This document shows positions 14,222-22,191 of a DNA stretch of 22,985 bases, one piece after another (positions within the stretch are counted from its first letter, which is position 1; each line of letters begins with the position of its first letter). A program made the translations under genes and the position numbers. Source of the DNA: an uncultured Oxalobacteraceae bacterium (GTDB lineage: Bacteria > Pseudomonadota > Gammaproteobacteria > Burkholderiales > Burkholderiaceae); the NCBI GenBank assembly GCA_946479255.1, contig CAMLFK010000051.1:1-22985 (forward strand). The letters run 5' to 3'. Below the pieces are notes generated by a model. The model was not told the origin of the DNA. It was given only the letters and a program-made list of their open reading frames with translations, and did no database searches.

Positions 14222-15145
14222 ATGAACCGAGACACCCGCCCGACCGCCATCCAGACGGTCGACAATGACAGCTTGCGCGCCTGGCCCCTGCCGATGCCCT
14301 GCGCCGATGGCGACAAGGAAATCCGCGGCCATGTGCTGATCCTGGGCGGCTCGCGCGAAATGCCGGGCGCGGTGATCCTGGCCGCCACCGCCGCCCTGCG
14401 CGCCGGGGCCGGCAAACTGACGATCGCCACCGGCGCCAGCGTGGCCCAGCTGGTCGCACTGGCGATTCCCGAGGCGCGCGTGATCGGCCTGCGCGAGACG
14501 CCGGAAGGCGGCTTCCTGCGCGAAGCCATGGATACCCTGGATCCGCTGGCCGACAAGGTCGATGCCATGCTGATCGGGCCGGGCATGCAGGACGAGGCCG
14601 CCACCGCCGCCCTGGTACGGGCCCTGCTGCCGCGCCTGATTGGTACCGCCGTGGTGCTCGACGCCTGTGCCATGGGCATCATCCTGCACCCCGACCAAGG
14701 CCATGAACACGACGGCCCGTTCCGCTTCGAGTTGCCGGTGGTGGTCACGCCGCACGCCGGCGAAATGGCGCACCTGACCGGGATCGACAAGGAGTCCATC
14801 CTGGCCGATCCCGACAGCCATGCCGGCCAGGCCGCGCGTGGCTGGAATGCCGTGGTGGCCTTGAAAGGCGCACGCACCGTCATCGGCGCCCCTGACGGCA
14901 GCCGCTGGCAGCATGAAGGCGGCAATGTCGGCCTGGCCATTTCCGGCTCCGGCGATACCCTGGCCGGCATCATCGCCGGACTGGCCGCGCGCGGCGCCCC
15001 GCTGGAGCAAGCCGCCTGCTGGGGCGTGGCCCTTCATGCCCGCGCCGGCGAGCGCCTGGCCGAGCGCATGGGCCTGTTAGGCTACCTGGCCCGTGAAATC
15101 CCGGCGGAAATCCCCGGCCTCATGGAGCAAATTGCCCACGGCTGA
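14222..15145 (+). CDS. nnrD: ADP/ATP-dependent NAD(P)H-hydrate dehydratase, stand-alone
   Basis: NnrD repairs hydrated NADH and NADPH, converting the S-hydrate back to the cofactor with ADP or ATP. The 307-residue protein is the ribokinase-like C-terminal half of the E. coli YjeF/Nnr bifunctional protein, here without the NnrE epimerase domain. Motifs in order: VLILGGSREMPGA (38-50), AALRAGAGKLTIAT, MLIGPGM (116-122), TPHAGEMAHLTG (176-187), ALKGARTVIGAPDG and NVGLAISGSGDTLAGIIAGL with catalytic Asp245. Cytosolic. Its start has no obvious Shine-Dalgarno and follows the phosphatase stop by 19 bases. The matching epimerase must be encoded elsewhere or be absent from this window. Confidence 0.92.
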   Translation: MNRDTRPTAIQTVDNDSLRAWPLPMPCADGDKEIRGHVLILGGSREMPGAVILAATAALRAGAGKLTIATGASVAQLVALAIPEARVIGLRETPEGGFLREAMDTLDPLADKVDAMLIGPGMQDEAATAALVRALLPRLIGTAVVLDACAMGIILHPDQGHEHDGPFRFELPVVVTPHAGEMAHLTGIDKESILADPDSHAGQAARGWNAVVALKGARTVIGAPDGSRWQHEGGNVGLAISGSGDTLAGIIAGLAARGAPLEQAACWGVALHARAGERLAERMGLLGYLAREIPAEIPGLMEQIAHG

Positions 15146-15432
15146 GCTCCCTTCTATCGGGTAAACGGTGCGATTGCGCATCGATAGAAAAATATTTACC
15201 ATCAAAGCGCAAAATTTCCGAACTTGCAAGGTAGTCAATCGTCTAAGTGTTCAGAGTCGTCGCATGAACACCGATTCGGGCCGCATTTTTTAGCGATGCG
15301 GTCTGCTGATAGTCCCGAAACGTTCCAAACGCGGGCCTCTATCAGGCCCGGTGAGGACGAACCTGGCGCCGCCGGCAGTCACCAAGCACTGTCAACGGTA
15401 CATTCTGATGATGCAAACAAGGAGCTACTACC
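15146..15432 (+). promoter_or_regulatory. Dyad-rich leader/intergenic region upstream of the Thr-rich lipoprotein
   Basis: No gene is seen in these 287 bases, but several structures are. TTCTATCG (15152-15159) pairs with CGATAGAA (15182-15189), enclosing a small TGCG-ATTG-CGCA hairpin. GGTAAA (15160-15165) can pair with TTTACC (15195-15200), in pseudoknot order relative to the first stem. CCGCAT/ATGCGG (15281-15286/15296-15301) encloses a T-rich loop. CGGGCCT/AGGCCCG (15332-15338/15344-15350) is a 7-bp stem with loop CTATC. None has a T-run like a terminator. It could be a structured mRNA leader, an sRNA or a multi-operator promoter region. Confidence 0.4.
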
Positions 15433-15777
15433 ATGAACACACTTTCGACCGCACCAAAAGTCCTGCTGACCGCTGCCCTGCTCGTTTCGGTCCTGACGGG
15501 CTGCAAGCGTGACGAGACCACTACGCCAGCAACGACGCCTGATGCCGCCACCACCCCAAGCACCACCTCGGGCACCAGCGGCACCACCGGCGACACCGCC
15601 ACCGGCACCACGGGTACCACCGGCGACACCACCTCGGGCGCGGCCGGCACCGGCACTACCGGTACCACCACCACCACGACTGAAACTACGCCTCCGGGCG
15701 CGACCGGCACGACTGGCACCACCACCACCGAAGGGTCGACCACGACCACCACCACGACGCCGCCAGCAAGCAAGTAA
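15433..15777 (+). CDS. Small Thr/Gly-rich low-complexity lipoprotein
   Basis: The 114-residue product begins with a lipoprotein signal ending VLTGC, with Cys24 lipidated and Lys/Arg/Asp next (CKRDE). The mature part is almost entirely Thr, Gly, Ala and Pro: 45 of its 91 residues are threonine, in runs of up to seven, with GTTGDT-type units recurring. No folded domain is expected. It may be an extended, perhaps glycosylated, surface spacer. AAGGAG (15419-15424) lies 8 bases before the ATG, a strong ribosome binding site that supports expression. It is monocistronic, ending at a strong convergent hairpin. The repetitive DNA makes antisense frames look coding; these are shadows. Function is unknown. 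Confidence 0.82.
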   Translation: MNTLSTAPKVLLTAALLVSVLTGCKRDETTTPATTPDAATTPSTTSGTSGTTGDTATGTTGTTGDTTSGAAGTGTTGTTTTTTETTPPGATGTTGTTTTEGSTTTTTTTPPASK

Positions 15778-15816
15778 GCCACGCTGTCAGTCAGGAAGTA
15801 AAGCCGCAAAAGGCAA

Positions 15817-15852
15817 GACGCGCCGTTTCCACACTGGCGGAAACGGCGCGTC
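15817..15852. terminator. Convergent 14-bp hairpin between lipoprotein and RND pump genes
   Basis: GACGCGCCGTTTCC (15817-15830) and GGAAACGGCGCGTC (15839-15852) form a perfect 14-bp stem with an 8-base loop, placed between two convergent genes. Read from the minus strand it is followed by TTGCCTTTTG, a moderate T-tract, so it probably ends the RND operon; on the plus strand there is no T-run. Confidence 0.75.
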
Positions 15853-15871
15853 CCATTAGGGCCAGAAACTG

Positions 15872-18800
15872 TTATTTATCCAGCGCCACCCCAGCAGGCA
15901 CCGGCACCACGCGCGCCGGACGGCGGCCGGTGGCCAAGTTGAACAGCTTGACGATCAGGCGGAATACAAAGCGCACCAGGACCAAGGTCAGGATCGCTTC
16001 AACGAAGGTCATCACAAACGCCAGCAGCGAACCCATGCGAACCGAACGGCGGCCGAACTTGGCCACCATGCGGTCGTGCCAGATCTCGATGCTGTCGTAG
16101 AAGGTCGGCACCACCAGCAGGGTCAGGATGGTCGAGGTGATGGTGCCGCCGATGATCGCCACCGCCAGTGGACGGTAGAATTCGCCACCCTCGCCCAGGG
16201 CCAGTGCGACCGGGAACATACCGGCGATCAGCGCAAAGGTGGTCATCAGGATCGGACGCAGGCGCATGCGGCCGGCTTCCATCAGCGCATCTTCGCGGTC
16301 ATGCCCTTCGGCTTCCAGCTTGCGCGCCGCGTCCAGCAGCAGGATGGCATTCTTCGCCACCAGGCCCATCAGCATGATGACGCCGATAAAGCTCATCAGG
16401 TTGAGGGTATCGCCGGTCAGCATCAGCGCCAGCACCACGCCGATCAGGGACAGCGGCAATGACATCATCACGGCCAGCGGCGCGGTGAACGAGCCGAACT
16501 GCATCACCAGGATCAGGTACATCAGGCCGATACCGGACACCAGCGCAATCGCCATCTCGGTGAACAATTCCTTCTGGTCTTCACCGGCACCGCCCAGTTC
16601 GCGGCCGTAGCCCGGCGGATAGTCGAAGCCGTCCGCCAGTTTCATGGCGTCGGCCGTCACTTCGCCGGCCGAGCGGCCCTGCACGTTGGCCGATACGGAG
16701 ATGGTGCGCTTGCCGTTCTTGTGCCCGATTGCCGACGGCCCCTTGCCCATGGAGATGGTGGCGATCTGGTCGAGCGGCACCATCTGGTTGGTGCCGGTGA
16801 CGGCGATCGGCAGGCGTTCGATATTCTCGGCGCTGACCCGGTCGTCCGGATGCAGGCGCACCGCCACGTCGCGCGTCTCGCCGGTCGGGTCGACCCAGTC
16901 GCCCACTTCCACGCCGGCAAACGCCACGCGCAGCGACTGCGCCGCATCGTTGACCGAAATACCCATCGAGTTGGCCAGGCCGCGGTTCAGTTCGATCTGC
17001 AGTTCGTTCTTCGGATCCTGCTCGGACAGGCCGACGTCGACCGCACCCGGAATCTGGCGCAGCTTTTCCATGTAGGCGTTGGTGATTTCCAGCAGCTTGC
17101 GCGAATCAGGTCCGGTGAACTGGATCTGGATTGGTTTACGCGCACCGTTATTGAGGTCGTCCAGCACCACGTATTCAGCGCCAACGAGCACCGAGATCTT
17201 TTCGCGCAGGTCGATGGCGATGTCCTTGGCGCTGCGCTTGCGGGTGTTCTTCTTGCCGAGGTTGACGTAGATGCGTCCACCGCCGGTGTTGATGAAGCTA
17301 TTGGTGTCCTTGACTTCCGGAATCGTGCGGGCGATTTCAGCGGCCTTTTCCACCTTGGCGCGCGAGTAGCCCACCGAGGACGAGGCCGGGGTGCGGATGT
17401 CGATCATCAGGTCGCCTGAATCGGCCGCCGGCAAGAAGCTCGAACCGCCAAAGGCATTGTGCAGCAACAGCGCGCCCGCCAGGCTGGCCACGGCGATGAT
17501 CGCCATCCAGATGCGGTGATGCAATGCCCATGCCACCACGTTGCCGTAACGGTCGGCCTGGTGGTCGAACCAGTGGTTGAAACGGCCGAGCACCTTGGAC
17601 AGGCCTTTTTTAGGCGCCGTGTGGTGGTTTGGCGGGTCGCCCCAGTAAGCCGACAGCATCGGGTCGAGCGTGAACGAAATGACCAGGCTGACCAGCACCG
17701 AGCAGGTCACGGTCAGCGCGAACGGCCGGAACCATTCGCCCGACACGCCCGGCATGAAGGCCACCGGAATGAATACGGCGATGATCGAGAAGGTGGTCGA
17801 GGCCACCGCCATGCCGATCTCGGCCGTGCCTTCCAGCGCGGCCTTGCGGCGGTCGGAACCGCGCTGCATGTGGCGCACGATGTTTTCGCGTACCACGATG
17901 GCGTCATCGATCAGCACGCCGATGGCCAGCGACAGGCCCAGCAGGGTCATGAAGTTCAAGGTGAAGCCGCACAGCCACACGGCGATGAAGGAGGCAATCA
18001 CCGAGGTCGGCAGCGACAGCGCGGTAATCACCGTCGAACGCCACGAGTTGAGGAAGGCGTACACCACGAAAATGGTCAGCACGGCGCCGAACACCAGCGA
18101 TTCGATCACGTTGTTCAGGCTCGACTGGGCGTCCTCGCCGCCGTCGCGCGTGACTTCCAGCTTGGTGCCAGCAGGCAACTCCTTCTGCACTTCGGCGATC
18201 AGCTTCTTGACGTCGTTGGCCACGCTGACGGTACTCGATTCACGCGAACGGCTGACGTTAATGCCGACGTTGGGCAGGCCGCTGCGGATACTGAAGTTGT
18301 TGACCTCGGAAAAGCCATCCTGGATCTCGGCCACCTGGGCCAGGCGCACGATGTTGTCGCCGCTGCGCTTGACGACGATGCTCTGGAACTCTTCGGGCGA
18401 CTCGATGCGTCCGACCAGGCGGATGCTCTTCTCGTCCAGCGAGCTGCGGATCTTGCCTACGGGAGCGTTGGTGTTTTGGGTGCGCAAGGCGTTGACCACC
18501 TCCGACACCGCCACATTATGTTCACGCAGCTTTTCAGCACGCAACAGGACCGACAGCTCGCGCCGCAAGGCGCCGTTGACGGCCACCACCGACACCCCGT
18601 CGATGCCGCGGAAGCGGTCGGCCAGCACGTCTTCGGCAAAGCGCGAAATCTCGGCGTGCGTCTGGGTGCTCGACGACAGCGCCAGGTTGACCACCGGCTG
18701 GGCCGATGGATCGATGCGCTGCAAAATAGGCTCGCGCATTTCAAACGGCAGCTTGTAGCGCACCCCGGCAATCGCATTACGCACATCGTCGGACGCTTCG

Positions 18801-19105
18801 ATCAGGTTCTTGTCGAAGTTAAACTCCATCCAGATCTGTGCCGCCCCTTCCACGCTATTGGAATTGATTTCGGTGACGCCCGGAATGCTCTGCAAGGACT
18901 TTTCGATGCGGTTGGTAATCTCGCGTTCGACCGTCTCCGGCGATGCGCCTGGGTAAGGGATCATCAGCTGCAGCACCGGAATCTCGACGTCGGGACTCTG
19001 GTTCACACGCAGCTTCTTGAGCGCGAGCAGGCCGAGGCACATCATCGCCACGATCAGGACGATCGTGGCAATCGGCCGTTTGATACTGAAATCGGACAGG
19101 AACAT
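15872..19105 (-). CDS. RND efflux transporter permease (HAE1/MdtB-type)
   Basis: This is a proton-driven inner-membrane pump that exports drugs or other amphiphiles together with a periplasmic adaptor and a TolC-like outer-membrane channel. The 1077 residues begin FLSDFSIKRPIATIVL (TM1) and PDVEIPVLQLMIPYPGASPETVE. The TM4 proton-relay pair is Asp400-Asp401 (IGVLIDDAIVVREN), and the matching lysine is Lys918 in LMGLVAKNAILLLD. Two large periplasmic loops follow TM1 and TM7, as in AcrB. After the usual TM12 (VVPTFYDSIE) there is an extra hydrophobic segment (about 1026-1057). It starts 3 bases after the adaptor stop, with AAGGA inside the end of that gene, so translation is coupled. No outer-membrane factor is encoded beside it. 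Substrate is not predictable from sequence. An 853-codon antisense frame (17459-20020) is a shadow. Confidence 0.95.
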   Translation of the reverse strand: MFLSDFSIKRPIATIVLIVAMMCLGLLALKKLRVNQSPDVEIPVLQLMIPYPGASPETVEREITNRIEKSLQSIPGVTEINSNSVEGAAQIWMEFNFDKNLIEASDDVRNAIAGVRYKLPFEMREPILQRIDPSAQPVVNLALSSSTQTHAEISRFAEDVLADRFRGIDGVSVVAVNGALRRELSVLLRAEKLREHNVAVSEVVNALRTQNTNAPVGKIRSSLDEKSIRLVGRIESPEEFQSIVVKRSGDNIVRLAQVAEIQDGFSEVNNFSIRSGLPNVGINVSRSRESSTVSVANDVKKLIAEVQKELPAGTKLEVTRDGGEDAQSSLNNVIESLVFGAVLTIFVVYAFLNSWRSTVITALSLPTSVIASFIAVWLCGFTLNFMTLLGLSLAIGVLIDDAIVVRENIVRHMQRGSDRRKAALEGTAEIGMAVASTTFSIIAVFIPVAFMPGVSGEWFRPFALTVTCSVLVSLVISFTLDPMLSAYWGDPPNHHTAPKKGLSKVLGRFNHWFDHQADRYGNVVAWALHHRIWMAIIAVASLAGALLLHNAFGGSSFLPAADSGDLMIDIRTPASSSVGYSRAKVEKAAEIARTIPEVKDTNSFINTGGGRIYVNLGKKNTRKRSAKDIAIDLREKISVLVGAEYVVLDDLNNGARKPIQIQFTGPDSRKLLEITNAYMEKLRQIPGAVDVGLSEQDPKNELQIELNRGLANSMGISVNDAAQSLRVAFAGVEVGDWVDPTGETRDVAVRLHPDDRVSAENIERLPIAVTGTNQMVPLDQIATISMGKGPSAIGHKNGKRTISVSANVQGRSAGEVTADAMKLADGFDYPPGYGRELGGAGEDQKELFTEMAIALVSGIGLMYLILVMQFGSFTAPLAVMMSLPLSLIGVVLALMLTGDTLNLMSFIGVIMLMGLVAKNAILLLDAARKLEAEGHDREDALMEAGRMRLRPILMTTFALIAGMFPVALALGEGGEFYRPLAVAIIGGTITSTILTLLVVPTFYDSIEIWHDRMVAKFGRRSVRMGSLLAFVMTFVEAILTLVLVRFVFRLIVKLFNLATGRRPARVVPVPAGVALDK

Positions 19106-19108
19106 GGC

Positions 19109-20299
19109 TTATTTTCCTTGCACGGCAGGCGCTGCGGCGGTTGCGCTGGCGACCTTGGCCGGCGCCATCTGGATCTTTTGGCCATCGCGGAAGGCCGAGC
19201 TTGGATGACGCATGATGGTGTCGCCGGCGGCCAGGCCGGTGCGCACCTGGTAGTTGCCGGTGCGCGGGTCGCGGGTGCCGATGCCCAGGTCGACTTTCTG
19301 CAGGGTCTGCCCTTTCAGGCGCCAGGTGTAGGCCTTGTCGCCGGCCTTGACCAGCGCGCTGTCGGGCACCATCAGGGCCGCCGTGGTTTCCGCTTCGATG
19401 CGGCCTTCGCCGTACAGGCCGGACACACGCGGCTGCGGCGAATTCGGCGCGAAGGCGACCAGCACTTCCACCTGGCGCGTGACTTCGTTGGCGGCCGGAT
19501 CGACACGCTTGACCACGCCGCGGAACTCCTGGCTGTCGTAACCGTTGATGCGGAAGCTGACCGGCTGGCCCACCTTGACGCTGCTGATGCGGTCGGCCGA
19601 GACGCGGCCTTCGAAGCGCATGCTGGTCGGGTCGATCACTTTGAGCAGTTCCTTGCCGACCGAGGCGGTATCGCCGGCCGAGACCTTGCGCTCGCTGACC
19701 ACGCCGTCGAAGGGCGCGCGCACGATGGTGCGGGCCAGCTGCTGGCGCGCCTGCGCCGAGCGGGTCCTGGCCGCGGCCACGTCGGAGGCGGCGTTATTGC
19801 GGCGCACTTCGGCGTCATCCATGGCTTGCGCCGAGGTCATGCCCGAGGCGCGCAGGGTTTTCATGCGGGCCAGCTGGCGTTCGGACTGGTCAAGCGCCTG
19901 GCTCGATGCGCGGACGGCTTCTTCCGCCGAGGTCATCTGGTCGCGGATCGCGGTTTCATCCAGCTTGACCAGCACGTCGCCGCGCTTGACCGTATCGCCA
20001 TTTTCTTTAAGTACTTGTAGTACTACGGCCGAGACTTCGGCGCGCAGGTCGGCCTTGCGTTCCGGCTGCACCGAGCCGGTGACCACCGGGCCGGAGGCCA
20101 GCGCGTTCGACTGCACCGTCAGCAAGTCCTCGCTGGAAACCAGCAACTGCTTTGGCGCCTCTTCTTTTTTCCCATCCTTGCCCTTGGCATCGGCTGTGGC
20201 CGCCGCGCTGTCGCCTGGCTTGGCGGGTTCCTTGGCGTCCTTGCTGCAGGCGGCGAGCGCCGCCGCGATGGCCAGGACAAGAATGGTTTTGCGCAGCAT
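19109..20299 (-). CDS. RND efflux periplasmic adaptor subunit (membrane fusion lipoprotein)
   Basis: This adaptor links the RND pump to an outer-membrane channel. The ATG at 20299 is chosen over 20329 because GGAG lies 9 bases before it and the product opens with a lipoprotein signal ending LAAC (Cys18). The 396-residue protein has a charged Ala/Lys/Asp linker (about 19-50), the first half of the lipoyl domain (about 84-114, LRAEVSAVVLQVLKENGDTVKRGDVLVKLDE), an alpha-helical hairpin (about 118-190), and the second lipoyl half at 190-216 with RAPFDGVVSERKVSAGD. A beta-barrel region (FEGRVSADRISSVKVGQPVSFRI) and a C-terminal membrane-proximal domain follow. It is the first gene of a two-gene operon, with a promoter and dyad directly upstream. 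Confidence 0.94.
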   Translation of the reverse strand: MLRKTILVLAIAAALAACSKDAKEPAKPGDSAAATADAKGKDGKKEEAPKQLLVSSEDLLTVQSNALASGPVVTGSVQPERKADLRAEVSAVVLQVLKENGDTVKRGDVLVKLDETAIRDQMTSAEEAVRASSQALDQSERQLARMKTLRASGMTSAQAMDDAEVRRNNAASDVAAARTRSAQARQQLARTIVRAPFDGVVSERKVSAGDTASVGKELLKVIDPTSMRFEGRVSADRISSVKVGQPVSFRINGYDSQEFRGVVKRVDPAANEVTRQVEVLVAFAPNSPQPRVSGLYGEGRIEAETTAALMVPDSALVKAGDKAYTWRLKGQTLQKVDLGIGTRDPRTGNYQVRTGLAAGDTIMRHPSSAFRDGQKIQMAPAKVASATAAAPAVQGK

Positions 20300-20333
20300 G
20301 TATAAGTCTCCGAAAGGTCGAGCGTGCAAGATC

Positions 20334-20348
20334 GGTAGTCAAACTACC
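20334..20348. promoter_or_regulatory. Operator-like dyad at the efflux operon transcription start
   Basis: GGTAGT CAA ACTACC is a perfect 6-bp inverted repeat with a 3-base spacer. Relative to the predicted promoter (20357-20385, minus strand) it covers about +2 to +16, the classical place for a repressor to block transcription. RND operons are commonly controlled by TetR- or MarR-type repressors, but none is encoded in the window. Confidence 0.5.
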
Positions 20349-20356
20349 AGCGCCAA

Positions 20357-20385
20357 AGTATCCGTGAGCCCTGCGCCTCAGTCAA
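20357..20385 (-). promoter_or_regulatory. Probable sigma-70 promoter of the RND efflux operon
   Basis: On the minus strand TTGACT (20380-20385, 5 of 6) and GATACT (20357-20362, 4 of 6) are spaced by 17 bases. The predicted start near 20350 gives a leader of about 50 bases to the ATG at 20299. Confidence 0.55.
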
Positions 20386-20490
20386 TTGCCGATCTGTCAA
20401 TCTGACGTTTTCGATGGATGAACTGCGTTTTTTGGATGCTGAGCTGCATTTTTGGCGCGCCGATCCGTCTGTACGGACGCTCGCCCGTCT

Positions 20491-20916
20491 TTACAGCATG
20501 CGCTCGAATACCGTATGCAGCAGGAATCCCATGCCGACCCCGGTGGCGATGCCGCCGCAGATTTCGACCAGGGTATGGCCCATCCGTTCGCGCAGATGCG
20601 TATGGCTGGCGGCGCCATCGGCCAGGCGGTTGATGGCCGCGGCCTGGCGGCCCACGTGCTGGCGCAGGCTGTTGGCGTCGATCATCACGATAAATGCCAG
20701 CGCCACTGCCACCCCGAAGGCGCCGCTGTCCATGCCCTCGCGCAATGCAATCAGGGTGGCCATGCTGGTGGTCACCGCGCTGTGATTGCTTGGAAAGCCA
20801 CCGTTACCCACCAGGTTAAAAGCCCAGCGGCGCTGGCGCGCGCTGTTGATGAGGAATTTGATCGGGCCGACCACGGTCCAGGTCAGGACGGGGGTGACGA
20901 GGTAGCTGATATCCAT
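20491..20916 (-). CDS. Divergent PAP2 family membrane protein (DUF212, YuiD-like)
   Basis: The 141-residue protein is a small polytopic membrane protein of the DUF212 family, related to PAP2-type lipid phosphatases. Family motifs are visible in order: NGGFPSNHSAVTTS (38-51, the PSxHSA phosphatase-like motif), VMIDANSLRQHVGRQAAAINRL (78-98) and LRERMGHTLVEICGGIATGVGMG (108-130). Three to four membrane helices are likely. Ser43 has Asn next to it where many relatives have Ser (PSSHSA). Known members are mostly uncharacterised; acting on a polyprenyl or lipid phosphate is inferred from PAP2 similarity. It has no good Shine-Dalgarno. It is transcribed away from the DUF475 gene, with 175 bases between them, and lies upstream of the efflux operon on the same strand but 191 bases away. 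Confidence 0.87.
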   Translation of the reverse strand: MDISYLVTPVLTWTVVGPIKFLINSARQRRWAFNLVGNGGFPSNHSAVTTSMATLIALREGMDSGAFGVAVALAFIVMIDANSLRQHVGRQAAAINRLADGAASHTHLRERMGHTLVEICGGIATGVGMGFLLHTVFERML

Positions 20917-21091
20917 GGTGCGAGTGTGAGTGGGTGATGAGGGTTTGGTATAAGCCTGCCATTATCGCAGATGGCCCAGCCCCGGGCTATCCACCGCAGC
21001 GCCTGTTTTAGGTGGCAAACGGTTACACTCGTGGCAAGATCTAGTTTTCCGCAATTGCAGCGTTTTCCAGCAAATCATCGAAAGGAATGGC

Positions 21092-22138
21092 ATGAAGCAC
21101 TTCAGGTTATCGATCTTTGTCACTGTCGTGCTCCTCGGCGTCGCAGCCTGGTGGGGCTTTTCCCGCGGCGGCATGACCGGCTTGCTCACCGCACTGTGGA
21201 TCGCCGCCGTGCTGGGCGTGCTGGAAGTGTCGCTGTCCTTCGACAACGCGGTGGTCAACGCCTCGGTGCTGAAACACTGGAACGACTTCTGGCGCAAGCT
21301 GTTCTTGACGGTCGGTATCCTGATCGCCGTGTTCGGCATGCGGCTGGTGTTTCCGCTGGCCATTGTCGCCATCGCCACCGGCATGGGCATGATCGACGTC
21401 TGGCACATGGCCATCGACACCCCGGACCAGTATTCGCATCACCTGATGGCGAACCATGCCGAGATCTCGGCCTTCGGCGGCGCCTTCCTGATGCTGGTCT
21501 TCCTCAACTTCCTGTTCGACGAAGAGAAGGAACTTCACTGGCTGGGCTGGATCGAAGAGAAGGTCGGCAAATACGGTACCGAAGGCTTGGCCGTGCTGCT
21601 GACCCTCGGCGCGGTACTGGTGGCCATGTACCTGGTGCCCGAAGCCAAGAAGCTGAGCGTGCTCATTTCGGGCATTACCGGCCTGCTCATCTATGTGGGG
21701 GTGGACTGGATCAGCGGCCTGCTTGAAGAAGAAGAGCACGACGAGACCCTCGGCAAAGCTGTCTCGCGCGGCAGTATCGGCGGCTTCATGTACCTGGAAA
21801 TACTCGATGCGTCCTTCAGTTTCGACGGGGTGATCGGCGCATTCGCGATTACCAGCGACGTGGTCATCATCATGCTGGGCCTGGCCATCGGCGCCATGTA
21901 CGTGCGGTCGATGACGGTGTACCTGGTGGACAAAGGCACTTTGCAAGCATTCGTGTACCTGGAGCACGGCGCGCACTATGCCATCGGCATCCTGGCGGTC
22001 ATCATGTTCCTGAGCGTGAAGATCCACATTCCGGAATGGTTCACCGGCCTGTCGGGCGTGGCCTTCATTCTGGTATCGGTGTGGTCGTCTTTGCGCTACA
22101 AGAAGACCCAGGAGGCTCTGGGTCAAACGGCGAGTTAG
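21092..22138 (+). CDS. DUF475 family integral membrane protein (TerC superfamily)
   Basis: The 348-residue protein has about nine hydrophobic segments and the duplicated acidic motif of DUF475/TerC proteins: EVSLSFDNAVVNASVL (45-60) and, in the second half, LEILDASFSFDGVIGAFAITSD. The acid/Asn residues in these motifs are thought to handle metal ions in the TerC/LysE-like superfamily (family knowledge). A His/Asp-rich loop (DVWHMAIDTPDQYSHHLMANHAE) and an acidic loop (LLEEEEHDE) lie between helices. AAAGGA (21081-21086) is 5 bases before the ATG, which fixes the start. It is likely an inner-membrane ion transporter or stress protein; the exact substrate is unknown. It stands alone, divergent from the DUF212 gene. 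Confidence 0.88.
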   Translation: MKHFRLSIFVTVVLLGVAAWWGFSRGGMTGLLTALWIAAVLGVLEVSLSFDNAVVNASVLKHWNDFWRKLFLTVGILIAVFGMRLVFPLAIVAIATGMGMIDVWHMAIDTPDQYSHHLMANHAEISAFGGAFLMLVFLNFLFDEEKELHWLGWIEEKVGKYGTEGLAVLLTLGAVLVAMYLVPEAKKLSVLISGITGLLIYVGVDWISGLLEEEEHDETLGKAVSRGSIGGFMYLEILDASFSFDGVIGAFAITSDVVIIMLGLAIGAMYVRSMTVYLVDKGTLQAFVYLEHGAHYAIGILAVIMFLSVKIHIPEWFTGLSGVAFILVSVWSSLRYKKTQEALGQTAS

Positions 22139-22191
22139 CAAACTGACCAATTAGTGGCACAATACGGGCGTTCTTCAACAAAACCACCACC

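Noticed and set aside
15433..15777. CRISPR-like or tandem-repeat array
   Set aside because: The repetition comes from Thr/Gly codons in a coding frame; there are no regular spacers or palindromic repeats.
15342..15809. Val-rich minus-strand frame opposite the Thr-rich lipoprotein
   Set aside because: It is the reverse reading of ACC/ACG repeats; the plus frame has a lipobox and a strong ribosome binding site.
17459..20020. 853-codon open frame on the plus strand opposite the RND pump and adaptor genes
   Set aside because: It is antisense to two certain genes. Its composition is His/Gln/Arg/Gly-rich with no domains, as expected when a GC-biased gene is read backwards.
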